In this document: positions 1 through 7,567 of the stretch, piece by piece | How the letters are laid out: each line of letters begins with the position of its first letter | Numbering within the stretch: position 1 is the stretch's first letter | Source of the DNA: Blastocatellia bacterium | GTDB lineage: Bacteria; Acidobacteriota; Blastocatellia; Pyrinomonadales; Pyrinomonadaceae | NCBI GenBank assembly: GCA_003488005.1 | Contig: DNND01000086.1 | Coordinates: 1-28,358 of the forward strand | Length of the DNA stretch: 28,358 nucleotides | Direction: 5' to 3' | Translations under genes and position numbers: made by a program | The notes under the pieces: model-generated | Database searches by the model: none | What the model saw: the letters and a program-made list of their open reading frames with translations, nothing else | Told to the model about the DNA's origin: nothing

Positions 1-38
1 CGCGTGGTGGTACTGACCTCATGTCACAAAGAACCACC

Positions 39-60
39 GCAAACTAACAGTTTGCTTTAC
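39..60 (+). repeat. Short hairpin repeat, copy 1 (GCAAACT-AAC-AGTTTGC)
   Basis: A 7-bp stem GCAAACT/AGTTTGC closes a 3-base loop and is followed by TTTAC. It lies just past the stop of the VOC gene (which reads on the minus strand). Two related copies lie at 1470-1491 (inverted) and 1528-1550. The position at gene ends suggests a REP-like dispersed hairpin or a transcription-end element; that role is inferred. Confidence 0.6.
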
Positions 61-65
61 AAAAT

Positions 66-461
66 CTAAGGTGCCGCGGTCTGCGCAATCATCTGCGCAA
101 AAGAAACCGGCAAACCGTCGGGATCGATGGCCACAGCCAACCTTATCCCTTCGCCTTCGCGTTGCGTTGGCGGCATCACAAATCTGATTCCCTTAGACTT
201 TAACTCTTCATAGGTCTTGTCGACGTCTTCGACATTGAAACCAATCGAGCAACTGCCAGCTTGTTTAGATGGATCGCCCGCCGGCGGACCACTCGGTGCG
301 ATCCCGCCGCCATGGAGCGCAAGGGTCGTTGTTCCAGTCTGAAATTCAGTCCACTCAGGCGATTGCAATTTCAAGGGAAGCCCCAGCTTGTCGCGATAGA
401 ATTCCACCGAGCGCTGCATGTCGGAAACTACGACCATTGTGTAATCAATCTGCTTGAACAT
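66..461 (-). CDS. VOC-family (glyoxalase/bleomycin-resistance fold) protein
   Basis: The 131-residue product has the single-module VOC pattern: an opening strand (IDYTMVVVSDM), then the hallmark RSVEFYRDKLGLPL helix-turn at about residues 17-30, a middle strand ending in LALH (His50) and a closing segment with IDPDGLPVSFAQ. Such proteins form paired beta-alpha-beta-beta-beta modules that bind a metal or small ligand; substrates range widely (glyoxalase, dioxygenase, antibiotic binding), so no reaction is assigned. The start at 461 is well supported by GAGGAGG seven bases upstream. The gene overlaps the end of the EVE-domain gene by 17 bases, so the two are probably co-transcribed and translationally coupled. 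It is likely cytosolic, as no signal peptide is seen. Family certain, function unknown. Confidence 0.88.
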   Translation of the reverse strand: MFKQIDYTMVVVSDMQRSVEFYRDKLGLPLKLQSPEWTEFQTGTTTLALHGGGIAPSGPPAGDPSKQAGSCSIGFNVEDVDKTYEELKSKGIRFVMPPTQREGEGIRLAVAIDPDGLPVSFAQMIAQTAAP

Positions 462-927
462 TCTTGCCTCCTCGCCGCTTTTTTGCGGCAGTGCCTGCGC
501 CTAGAGCAACGATCACATCAAATTCATCCTTTGTCAGTGGCATCACGGAAAGTTGTGATTGCCTAATCAACGGCAGTTGGCTCAAGCGCTTGTCATAACG
601 AATCGCAGCCAGGGGCACCGGATTCTTGAGTTTTCTAAGTGGCTTTAGATCTACCGCTACCCACTGCTCATCATTTGCAGTTGGATCCGGATAGGCCGGT
701 TTTACTACTTCGGCCAGGCCGACGACAGCCTTGTCTTTTCCCGAATGATAAAACAAGACGCATTCGCCCGCGGTCATCTGGCGCAGGTTATTTCGCGCCT
801 GATAGTTTCTGACGCCACTCCAATCGGTCTTGCCGTCGGCGACGAAATCGTCCCAGGAGTAAGTCTCAGGCTCCTGCTTAACCATCCAGTGGTTACCTTT
901 TTTGCCGGTGGTGGATTTTTTTGCCAT
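445..927 (-). CDS. EVE-domain protein
   Basis: EVE domains are PUA-like modules that bind modified bases in DNA or RNA and often sit near defence or RNA-modification genes. The motif NHWMVKQEPETYSWDDF, then WSGVRNYQARNNLR and CVLFYHSGKDKAVVGLAEVV is the classical EVE start, followed by YPDPTANDEQWVAVDL. The domain fills nearly the whole protein; a basic, glycine-rich tail (AAKKRRGGKN) follows. I place the start at the ATG at 927 (160 residues). A start at 972 (175 residues) is possible, but its first 15 codons overlap a good promoter for the divergent peroxiredoxin gene and do not look like the family. It overlaps the VOC gene downstream. There is no neighbour that reveals its modified base. 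Confidence 0.88.
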   Translation of the reverse strand: MAKKSTTGKKGNHWMVKQEPETYSWDDFVADGKTDWSGVRNYQARNNLRQMTAGECVLFYHSGKDKAVVGLAEVVKPAYPDPTANDEQWVAVDLKPLRKLKNPVPLAAIRYDKRLSQLPLIRQSQLSVMPLTKDEFDVIVALGAGTAAKKRRGGKNVQAD

Positions 928-933
928 AACAAT

Positions 934-962
934 TTGTCCGGAAGGGCGCCCCAGCCTAGAAT
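934..962 (+). promoter_or_regulatory. Predicted sigma70-type promoter of the peroxiredoxin gene
   Basis: TTGTCC at 934-939 and TAGAAT at 957-962 are separated by 17 bases. The start of transcription would fall near 969, giving a leader of about 29 bases that contains the GGAG ribosome site in front of the ATG at 998. The match is by eye; no transcript data. Confidence 0.5.
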
Positions 963-997
963 CCTTCGCCATCTAATCTCTGGACTGGAGTAAAACT

Positions 998-1456
998 ATG
1001 CTGAAAGAAGGAACCGTGGCCCCTGACTTTACTGTAAAGGACGCAAATGGTGAAACCGTCCGGCTGAAAGATCTTCGCGGGCAAAAAGTTGTGCTGTATT
1101 TCTACCCCAAAGACGACACTCCTGGGTGCACGAAAGAGGCGTGCTCGTTCCGCGACGCCTTCGCGGAATATAAAAAACAGAAGATCAAGGTGCTCGGAGT
1201 CTCATTGGACAGTGAGGAGAAGCACAAGAAGTTTGCCGCCAAATACAAACTGCCTTTCACATTGTTGGCCGATACCGATCATGCTGTCTCTGACGCGTAT
1301 GGAGTTTACGGGCAGAAAAAGTTCATGGGCCGCAGCTACATGGGGGTGAACCGCATGACCTTTTTGATTGATGAAAAAGGGAAAATCAAAAAGGTGTTTG
1401 AAAAAGTCAAACCGGAAGATCACGCCAGCGAGGTTCTTAGAGCCTTTGAGATCTGA
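998..1456 (+). CDS. bcp: Thioredoxin-dependent peroxiredoxin, BCP/PrxQ type
   Basis: This 152-residue protein reduces hydrogen peroxide and organic or lipid hydroperoxides, with thioredoxin as electron donor, in the cytosol. The active site reads PKDDTPGCTKEACSFRD at about residues 37-53. Cys44 is the peroxidatic residue and Cys49 sits at the resolving position five residues on, the arrangement of atypical 2-Cys BCP enzymes. The following LGVSLDSEEKHKKFAAKYKLPFTLLAD is the expected thioredoxin-fold continuation, and FLIDEKGKIKKVFEKVKPEDHASEVL the normal end. Length is typical (about 150). The start has GGAG eight bases upstream. It is divergent from the EVE/VOC pair and is read from its own predicted promoter at 934-962. 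The hairpin repeats at 1470-1550 follow it. Confidence 0.95.
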   Translation: MLKEGTVAPDFTVKDANGETVRLKDLRGQKVVLYFYPKDDTPGCTKEACSFRDAFAEYKKQKIKVLGVSLDSEEKHKKFAAKYKLPFTLLADTDHAVSDAYGVYGQKKFMGRSYMGVNRMTFLIDEKGKIKKVFEKVKPEDHASEVLRAFEI

Positions 1457-1469
1457 AATTTGAACAATC

Positions 1470-1491
1470 GTAAAGCAAACTGTTAGCTTGC
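1470..1491 (-). repeat. Short hairpin repeat, copy 2 (inverted)
   Basis: Read on the minus strand this is GCAAGCTAACAGTTTGC followed by TTTAC, one base different in the stem from copy 1 at 39-60. It begins 14 bases after the bcp stop and may act as a transcription end or a dispersed element. Confidence 0.55.
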
Positions 1492-1527
1492 GTTGGTGAG
1501 CTTCAAGTTAAGTGCCGACGAAGCCCC

Positions 1528-1550
1528 GCAAACTAAACAGTTTGCTTGAC
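1528..1550 (+). repeat. Short hairpin repeat, copy 3
   Basis: GCAAACT-AAAC-AGTTTGC forms a perfect 7-bp stem with a 4-base loop, followed by TTGAC instead of TTTAC. It lies between the convergent bcp gene and the zinc-finger gene, facing the 3' ends of both. Confidence 0.55.
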
Positions 1551-1631
1551 GAAGAAATTCTCAAATTGCAATCCGGTCTGAACTTGATCTGAGTAAGTCA
1601 GAGATTCCGATTCCAAGTTTCGGATTTGAAA

Positions 1632-2243
1632 CTAGGCCGCCACCCAGCCGCTGATTTTTTCTGTTTCGCCTTCCGGTTTTTTCCCTGGCATCAAGCCATG
1701 GAGAGCGCTAAAAGAACTCGGCACGTCTCGCTTACGCTGCGGCAGGTTGTTTGTTTCCTGGCTCGCTTGGAGCGCTTCAGTAGCTTCGCTAATAAAGTAG
1801 TGTCGAGTATTGCCAACTGTTTGAGTCCTAATTTCCCGCGTCCACAGCAGGAGGTTGGCAATTGCGTCGCCAATTTCGTCTTTGCCTAGTCTTGTTTGCT
1901 GCGCAATATCCACTTGGGTGCGTGCGCCTTTCCGAATTGCTTCTCTGACGCGCTCAATGGGCGACAACTTACTTAAAGCGCGGGGAAACATTGTTGAAGC
2001 ATTACCGTTCTCGTTCAATAGCGCGTCGGCGGAATCAAGCAGCGGTTGACTGACATATCGTTTGCGCGCCGATCGGTATTCTTTCAGCGCGCGTCTGCTG
2101 TCAGTCACTTTTTTTCGAATACAACTCTTGCAGTAAAGATTTCTTCCATCTTTGCGGGCGCGACAAACGCCAAATTCCGCCAAGGGCAACTGCAGGCAAC
2201 AAATAGGGCAGTTTTTGTCCGAATCAAACCGTTCTTCGGTCAT
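1632..2243 (-). CDS. Putative zinc-finger / winged-helix DNA-binding protein
   Basis: From the ATG at 2243 the product has 203 residues. Residues 12-41 hold Cys12-x2-Cys15 and Cys38-x2-Cys41 around FGVCRARKDGRNLYCKSC, a likely single zinc site of the treble-clef/HNH-associated kind, but no HNH catalytic residues are seen. A basic stretch (RKKVTDSRRALKEYRSARKR) follows. Residues about 93-151 look like a winged helix: IERVREAIRKGARTQVDIAQQTRLGKDEIGDAIANLLLWTREIRTQ, then GNTRHYFI as the wing. I infer a nucleic-acid-binding or regulatory role; no target is known. A GTG at 2267 would add eight residues but lacks a ribosome site, whereas the ATG has GGAG nine bases upstream. It is a single gene, preceded by a long non-coding region. 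Confidence 0.75.
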   Translation of the reverse strand: MTEERFDSDKNCPICCLQLPLAEFGVCRARKDGRNLYCKSCIRKKVTDSRRALKEYRSARKRYVSQPLLDSADALLNENGNASTMFPRALSKLSPIERVREAIRKGARTQVDIAQQTRLGKDEIGDAIANLLLWTREIRTQTVGNTRHYFISEATEALQASQETNNLPQRKRDVPSSFSALHGLMPGKKPEGETEKISGWVAA

Positions 2244-2267
2244 TTCTGGGGGCTCCAATCTGAACAC

Positions 2268-3100
2268 GATGGTATTTAAATCCCGTTTGGAAGAAACACT
2301 TCGCGCACAGTCCGGGGGCTGTTGAGAAGAACTCCCGGCCTGCAGATTGGCGTTGAGTTAATTGGGGACGATTACGTCTAAGAACGCAAGAACATCGCCT
2401 GGTTTGCCTGAGCCTCTTCACTGCAATGAAGGAAACTCATCTAAACACCTGATCGGGGCACCGTGTAGCAGGTCAGCGGGGACATTTCAAAAAAATGTAT
2501 AAGAGCAATTAACCTACGGCACGATAAAAATCAGGTCCGACTCCAACGCTTCACATCCAGCAAACATCACTTCCGAACGAGGGAGTCGCATTATAGTGAT
2601 CCGAAATTTTTTTGCAACTGCTTTCTCGATCAAAGATGGTCCATCATAGTTGGCGCAGAAAGTGTTTCTGGTTTACGCCGCGCAACGCGAATTTGAAAAT
2701 GCAAACAACTCTCTTGCGAGAGGATAGATGATCACATAAAGAAAATTCTAAACACTAAAAGTGATCGCTAAGCGACGAAAATGTTTTTGATGCACTTCAA
2801 AATTCTTTCGGAAAATCGTAGCTTTATTAATTAAGGACAAACCGTTCGCCGTCTGTTGCACGCAACAAGTTCCACTCGTGCTCACATGGTCCTACCATCG
2901 CTAGTCGCTTTCAAGATCGACTGTCTAACCCGAGCTGATAAAATTGAATGAAGCGAAAAGTTTTTAGAGATTTAGAGGAAGTTACTTACTCAACGTCAGG
3001 CAGGCGAATCCGTTTTTTAGTGTCGCGCAACTGAACTGCAAGTTTCGCAATAGAAGCACAACACGTCTCACCGTTGAACAACGAACTATTGGAAGTAGGT
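2268..3100. other. Non-coding stretch of about 830 bases, partly AT-rich
   Basis: No convincing gene was found on either strand; the short open frames here show no recognisable family. The part from about 2640 to 2960 is clearly richer in A+T than its surroundings. Small inverted repeats are present: CTCTC-TTGC-GAGAG near 2710 and TGTTGC-AC-GCAACA at 2854-2867. Both neighbours read leftwards, so this is the upstream region of the zinc-finger gene and the downstream region of the DUF3052 gene. It could be regulatory, a decayed gene or a small RNA locus; nothing decides between them. Confidence 0.5.
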
Positions 3101-3541
3101 TCAGAGAGAAGCGCGATCTTTCAAACGGTAAACAAATTTTAGTCCGGACCAAATCTCGTTTACCGCGCAAATTTTCACATCGACCAGTCCAATTTTCAGC
3201 CCAAGTTGTTGAACAACGTCGAAAGATAGATCGGTTTCAACGCCCGAACTCTTTTTTGGCCACGAAACCCAGAGGATGCCGTCGCGCATTAGCTTCTTCT
3301 TCAGTCTTGGCAGTTCTTTTTGCAATGACTTTGCCGAACTGACAAAAAGCATAATGAAGTCGAGCTGTCCGGTCGCCGTCGCCGTCACCAGCCTGACATT
3401 CTCGGGCAGTGGTCGCAGTTCCTGCGCAAGAAACTGCTTGGGCGCGTTCATGATTGCAGCGCGTTGCCCGGCCTTAATGCCCAGTTTTTTCACCAGTGGT
3501 GTGCCTGAGTAACCCGCGCGTATGAGGTTGTTGCCGCTCAT
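3101..3541 (-). CDS. DUF3052 family protein
   Basis: The 146-residue product opens with AGYSGTPLVKKLGIKAGQRAAIMNAP, the signature of the DUF3052 family, and continues with LDFIMLFVSSAKSLQKELPRLKKKLMRDGILWVSWPKKSSGVETDLSFDVVQQLGLKIGLVDVKICAVNEIWSGLKFVYR. The family is small, cytosolic and of unknown function; the alternating strand/helix pattern suggests a compact alpha/beta fold. Its ATG overlaps the TGA of the MFS gene (ATGA), and there is no ribosome site of its own, so translation is probably coupled to the transporter. No enzymatic residues can be named. Confidence 0.85.
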   Translation of the reverse strand: MSGNNLIRAGYSGTPLVKKLGIKAGQRAAIMNAPKQFLAQELRPLPENVRLVTATATGQLDFIMLFVSSAKSLQKELPRLKKKLMRDGILWVSWPKKSSGVETDLSFDVVQQLGLKIGLVDVKICAVNEIWSGLKFVYRLKDRASL

Positions 3542-4809
3542 TCTGACACAAGCGCAGGTTCAGCCGGAGAACTTGAGGGCGCCAAGTGACCGCCAAAATG
3601 AATTCCGCGACGCTCGCGACCGAGTGCCGTCATAATAATGGCTCCGGTGAAGACGGTGACAGCGGTTAAGGCCATCGCGGTCGCGTAACTCATGCGTTGC
3701 GCAAAGAGTGCTTCAATATAAGCGACCGAGCCCGCTAGCAGAACGCCACATTGATACGCAAAGCCTGGCAGAAAGCCGCGTACGGAATCCGGGGCGAGCT
3801 CGGACAAGTGTGCCGGTATGATGCCCCAAGCTCCCTGCACCATGAACTGCATTAGGAATCCGCCCGTAACCAATAGCGCCAACGAAGGCGAGAACGCCCA
3901 GAGCGGAATAACAGCCAGGGCGCACAGCAGGGCTAAGATCATCGAGCGGCGGCGTCCGAATCGATCCGATAGAAGTCCAAAAGCAAGCCCGCCCACGATA
4001 GCGCCAACCATTGAAAATGCTGTGACGGCGGCTACTTTCCGGGGGCTAAATCCCCACTGCCGCTTAAGAAGCGTAGGGTACATATCCTGAGTTCCATGCG
4101 ATACAAAGTTCATCATAGTCATCAGCAGCACCAAATAAATAAACAGTTTCCAATTGGAGGCGATACCGCGTCCCAGTTGACCCCAGGTTTCGTGACGAGT
4201 TTTTTTCCATACTTCCGACTCTTTGACGTAGAAGAGAACATACGCAGCGAGCAGGACTGGAAATCCGCCCAGGAAGAACATAGGCCTCCAACCCCACCTT
4301 GGAAAAATGAAGAAGTAGCAACCTGCAGCCAGCAAATAGCCCACGGCGTATCCTTCTTGAAGCACGCCGGAGAGTACTCCTCGCAATCGAGCCGGCACCT
4401 TTTCCATGGTAAGCGAGGCGCCCACGCCCCATTGGCCGCCCATGCCAATCCCGAAAAGAGCACGAAAAACCAAGAAGGTGGCGTAATTTGGAGCAAGACC
4501 CGACAGCACTTCGATTGCCGAGTAGAAGACAAGGTTTATTATCAGCGGCAAGCGTCGACCATAACGGTCTGCGATGAGGCCGAAGATGAACGCTCCTACA
4601 GGCCGAAAACCAAGCGTCAGAGCAATTGAAAGCGCTATGTCTTTATCAGTCCGGTGGAAATCTTCGGCGATTGCCGTAAGCGAAAAAACTACCAGAAAGA
4701 AATCAAACGCTACCAGGGCCCAGCCGGAGAAACCGGCGATTAAGGCCGCCCGATGCCCTTCGGCCTGGAGTGGTTTCTCTCTTGATAGTGAGTTATTGCC
4801 GATTTGCAA
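3538..4809 (-). CDS. MFS transporter, metabolite:proton symporter-like (NanT-like)
   Basis: A 423-residue inner-membrane protein with about 12 hydrophobic helices. The DRYGRR motif between helices 2 and 3 (near residue 82) and its second-half counterpart SDRFGRRRS (near residue 283) are diagnostic of the major facilitator superfamily. GWALVAFDFFLVVFSLTAIAEDF at the N-terminus and FGIGMGGQWGVGASLTMEKVPARLRG in helices 4-5 resemble the sialate/lactate (NanT, JEN1-like) and MHS transporters of organic acids, so a carboxylate is the likeliest substrate; this is inference. The start is a TTG at 4809: an in-frame TGA lies 21 bases upstream, no ATG or GTG lies between, and AAGGAA precedes it. It leads a two-gene unit with the DUF3052 gene and is divergent from msrP. 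Confidence 0.85.
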   Translation of the reverse strand: MQIGNNSLSREKPLQAEGHRAALIAGFSGWALVAFDFFLVVFSLTAIAEDFHRTDKDIALSIALTLGFRPVGAFIFGLIADRYGRRLPLIINLVFYSAIEVLSGLAPNYATFLVFRALFGIGMGGQWGVGASLTMEKVPARLRGVLSGVLQEGYAVGYLLAAGCYFFIFPRWGWRPMFFLGGFPVLLAAYVLFYVKESEVWKKTRHETWGQLGRGIASNWKLFIYLVLLMTMMNFVSHGTQDMYPTLLKRQWGFSPRKVAAVTAFSMVGAIVGGLAFGLLSDRFGRRRSMILALLCALAVIPLWAFSPSLALLVTGGFLMQFMVQGAWGIIPAHLSELAPDSVRGFLPGFAYQCGVLLAGSVAYIEALFAQRMSYATAMALTAVTVFTGAIIMTALGRERRGIHFGGHLAPSSSPAEPALVSE

Positions 4810-4851
4810 CGTTCCGCATTCCTTGGTTCAGGGCGATTGCTAGAGCGCGCG

Positions 4852-4881
4852 ATACTATTACGTTAGAATCAATTAACTCAA
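4852..4881 (-). promoter_or_regulatory. Possible promoter of the MFS/DUF3052 unit
   Basis: On the minus strand TTGAGT (complement of 4876-4881) and TAGTAT (complement of 4852-4857) are 18 bases apart, each matching four of six consensus bases. Transcription would start near 4845, 36 bases before the TTG start codon. Weak, by eye. Confidence 0.3.
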
Positions 4882-5002
4882 GGTTTGTAGGTCTTGGCAG
4901 GAAAGTTTACGTAAGCGTTTTGCGCCCGGCGCGCAACAAATAACCAGGAAGAAAGAATTTCCGCCGGCGCAGCTAATATATTCATTGAATTGTGGTCGCG
5001 AT

Positions 5003-5986
5003 ATGAAGCCCCTGGAAAAAATTAAGTCGAAGGAAATAACACCTAAACACGTTTTTCTAAACCGCCGGCAATTTGTGCGCGGCGCTGCCCTGATTGGTAC
5101 TACCGGCGCCACAGCCCTTCTTTATCGCAAGCTAAACCCACCGGCAGTTGAAACGCCTCCTGGTGAAACACTTGCCACCGCTGCAAGACCGAACGTTAGT
5201 GATGCGACGCGCAATGGGTTTACCACGAACGAGAAACTGACTCCCATCGAGGACATCACTAACTACAATAATTTTTACGAATTCTCGACTGATAAAGCGG
5301 GTGTCGCCAGGGAAGCCCGGGGTTTCATCTCACGACCATGGGATGTTTCAGTCGGCGGGCTTGTCAATAAACCTACAACATTCGGCTTGGAAGAACTTTT
5401 GAGATTTCCACTCGAGGAACGAATTTATCGTTTGCGCTGTGTGGAACGTTGGTCGATGGTTATTCCCTGGATTGGATTTCCGCTGGCGTCGTTGCTCAGC
5501 AGAGTCGAACCAACTTCGCAAGCCAAATATATCGCCTTCCAGACGCTTTTCGATCCGAAGCGGATGCCTAATCAGTCAACCGGCGTACTCGACTGGCCTT
5601 ACGTTGAGGGGCTCCGTCTCGACGAGGCAATGCATCCCCTTACGATTCTGGCAACCGGCCTTTACGGCGAGACTCTGCCGCCGCAGGACGGCGCTCCCAT
5701 ACGGCTGGTAGTGCCGTGGAAGTACGGTTACAAAAGTATCAAGTCGATTGTGAAGATTACGTTGGTGTCAGAAGAGCCGCCCACAACCTGGAACATTCAA
5801 GCTCCGAACGAATACGGCTTTTATTCAAACGTCAATCCGAATGTTTCGCACCCGCGTTGGAGCCAGGCGCAGGAGCATCGGATTGGCGAGTCGAGCTTTA
5901 GTGCCCGCAATACATTGCTTTTCAATGGCTACGCGGAACAAGTTGCGCACTTGTACGACGGAATGGACTTGCGGAAGGATTATTAG
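5003..5986 (+). CDS. msrP: Protein-methionine-sulfoxide reductase catalytic subunit MsrP (YedY)
   Basis: MsrP is a periplasmic molybdopterin enzyme that repairs oxidised methionines in envelope proteins, with electrons from the membrane partner MsrQ. From the ATG at 5003 it has 327 residues. A twin-arginine signal is clear: LNRRQFVRGAALIGTTGATAL at about residues 19-39, so it is exported folded with its cofactor. The sulfite-oxidase-fold core shows YNNFYEFSTDK, RPWDVSVGGLV, LEERIYRLRCVERWSMVIPWIGFPL with the molybdenum-ligand cysteine at Cys146, and GAPIRLVVPWKYGYKSIKSIVKI, all as in the family. Length is normal. An upstream TTG at 4985 is less likely. msrQ follows after 116 bases, on the same strand, so the pair works together. 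Confidence 0.95.
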   Translation: MKPLEKIKSKEITPKHVFLNRRQFVRGAALIGTTGATALLYRKLNPPAVETPPGETLATAARPNVSDATRNGFTTNEKLTPIEDITNYNNFYEFSTDKAGVAREARGFISRPWDVSVGGLVNKPTTFGLEELLRFPLEERIYRLRCVERWSMVIPWIGFPLASLLSRVEPTSQAKYIAFQTLFDPKRMPNQSTGVLDWPYVEGLRLDEAMHPLTILATGLYGETLPPQDGAPIRLVVPWKYGYKSIKSIVKITLVSEEPPTTWNIQAPNEYGFYSNVNPNVSHPRWSQAQEHRIGESSFSARNTLLFNGYAEQVAHLYDGMDLRKDY

Positions 5987-5990
5987 GCTC

Positions 5991-6090
5991 GTCAGTTGTC
6001 AGTAGTTCGTTGTCAGTTGTTCCTGAGCATTTTGAGATTTTCGACTTTAAAAGGAACTTGCTTTACAACTGACAACTGACAACTGGCAAC
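5991..6090. repeat. Inverted GTCAGTTGT repeat between msrP and msrQ
   Basis: The left part (5991-6023) holds GTCAGTTGTCAGT and GTTGTCAGTTGTTCC; the right part (6065-6090) holds the opposite orientation, ACAACTGACAACTGACAAC. GTTGTCAGTTGT at 6009-6020 pairs perfectly with ACAACTGACAAC at 6065-6076, and GTTCC can pair with GGAAC near 6053. A long hairpin could form in the msrPQ transcript. Within each arm the unit is also a direct tandem repeat. It looks like a dispersed intergenic element rather than a site specific to this operon. Confidence 0.65.
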
Positions 6091-6102
6091 CGACCAATCA
6101 AA

Positions 6103-6723
6103 ATGAAAGACACCCGCTTCGCAAAACTTCTTTTGTTCATCAACGGTTTGGTCCCGCTCGCGTTGCTGTTGTGGGATGTCTATCGCAAGCGCGTGGGCGC
6201 TAACCCTTTGGAATTTGCGACGCGCACCACCGGCATGCTCACGTTGCTTTTCCTTATGATTACGCTGGCCGTAACGCCGGCGCGCCAGATAACCCGGTTA
6301 AACTGGCTCATAAAATTTCGGCGGATGCTGGGGCTGTTCGCATTCTTCTATGGTTCTCTACATTTGCTGACTTATATCTGGTTTGACCGCTACTTTAATC
6401 TCAAGAGCATTCCGGGCGACGTCGCTACGCGTCCCTTCATCGCGGTGGGAATGTTGGCGTTTTTTCTGATGGCGCCGCTGGCGATAACCTCTACCGACAA
6501 AATGATCAAACGACTCGGCGGCAAGACCTGGAACAAATTGCATAAATTGGTTTATGCGGGCGGCGTGGCCGGTGTGATTCATTTTTGGCTGTTGGTGAAG
6601 TCGGACACGCGCCTGCCGCTCACTTTTGGATTTGTGCTGCTGCTTCTTCTCGCACATCGTCTGTTCGTAAAGCATTACCCGCCAAATAGCGATAGACCTG
6701 CTTCTCTGCTACCGAGCAAGTGA
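6103..6723 (+). CDS. msrQ: Heme-binding membrane subunit MsrQ (YedZ)
   Basis: MsrQ is the b-type cytochrome that passes electrons from the quinone pool or a flavin reductase to periplasmic MsrP. The 206-residue protein has about six membrane helices, beginning near residues 9-26, and belongs to the ferric-reductase-like transmembrane fold. Family hallmarks are visible: ATRTTGMLTLLFLMITLAVTP, INGLVPLALLLWDVYRKRVGANP, the heme-ligand histidines His87 (YGSLHLL), His147 (KLHKLVY) and His160 (GVIHFWLL), and GKTWNKLHKLVYAGG. Length agrees with the family (about 200). It follows msrP; the spacer holds an inverted repeat that may influence co-transcription. Confidence 0.95.
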   Translation: MKDTRFAKLLLFINGLVPLALLLWDVYRKRVGANPLEFATRTTGMLTLLFLMITLAVTPARQITRLNWLIKFRRMLGLFAFFYGSLHLLTYIWFDRYFNLKSIPGDVATRPFIAVGMLAFFLMAPLAITSTDKMIKRLGGKTWNKLHKLVYAGGVAGVIHFWLLVKSDTRLPLTFGFVLLLLLAHRLFVKHYPPNSDRPASLLPSK

Positions 6724-6771
6724 TCCATCTGCTACGCTTACCAGACTCCAAAGCGTGGGCTTTTCGGCTAA

Positions 6772-7530
6772 ATGAATTCAGTCGACCGTTTTTCCAGCCG
6801 CGTAGAAAATTACGCGAAATTTCGACCAGGCTATCCGCCCGGGATACTCGATGTCCTAAAGTCAGATTGCGGTCTAACTGAAGAATCCGTGATCGCAGAC
6901 ATTGGCTCGGGTACCGGTTTCCTTTCCAAAGTCTTCTTGAAACATGGCAATGTTGTCTTTGGAATTGAACCCAACGAATTGATGAGAGCAAAGGCGGACG
7001 AGCTGCTGAAGAGTTTCGCGAACTTCAGAAGCGTTGCAGCAACCGCCGAAACCACCACGCTACCCGACGGCTCGGTCGATTTCGTTACCGCTGGACAGGC
7101 TTTTCATTGGTTTGACCGTGCGAATGCGAAACGAGAGTTTATCCGCATTTTGAAACCCGATGGCTGGGTAGTGCTTGTTTGGAATGCCCGGCGATTAGAT
7201 GCAACGGCTTTCTTACGCGATTATGAGGGGCTGTTGTTGCGTTACAGTCCAGACTATCCGGTGGTGAGACACGAAAACATCGATGCTGAAATCATAGGTT
7301 TTTTCGCGCCGCAACCGATGAAATTAGCGAGTCTCGAAAATGTGCAGCGATTTGATTTTGAGGCGCTAAAGGGGCGGCTTTGCTCATCGTCCTATGCGCC
7401 TGAACCCGTCAATCCGAATTTCGAATTGATGCTGAAGGACTTGAAAGACATCTTCAACACGTATAACGAAAATGGTGTAGTAAACTTTGACTACGATACG
7501 AGAATTTATTACGGACACCTTCGCGGTTGA
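6772..7530 (+). CDS. Class I SAM-dependent methyltransferase (Methyltransf_11 type)
   Basis: The 252-residue protein carries SAM-binding motif I as IADIGSGTGFLSKVF (about residues 41-55), the acidic ribose-binding residue in FGIEPNELM just after, and motif post-I/II in DGSVDFVTAGQAFHWFD and ILKPDGWVVLVWNAR. The start DRFSSRVENYAKFRPGYP and the end FDYDTRIYYGHLRG are typical of a group of small-molecule methyltransferases related to trans-aconitate and UbiE/COQ5 enzymes. The substrate cannot be told. There is no strong ribosome site, and the gene lies 48 bases after msrQ, so it may be read through from it. Cytosolic. Confidence 0.88.
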   Translation: MNSVDRFSSRVENYAKFRPGYPPGILDVLKSDCGLTEESVIADIGSGTGFLSKVFLKHGNVVFGIEPNELMRAKADELLKSFANFRSVAATAETTTLPDGSVDFVTAGQAFHWFDRANAKREFIRILKPDGWVVLVWNARRLDATAFLRDYEGLLLRYSPDYPVVRHENIDAEIIGFFAPQPMKLASLENVQRFDFEALKGRLCSSSYAPEPVNPNFELMLKDLKDIFNTYNENGVVNFDYDTRIYYGHLRG

Positions 7531-7567
7531 GCAAATCCTGACGGGCTCAACCAGTTTTTGAACAGCG

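Noticed and set aside
4096..4629. 177-residue plus-strand frame opposite the MFS gene
   Set aside because: It is a shadow of the transporter gene, whose DRYGRR motifs and membrane helices are clear on the other strand.
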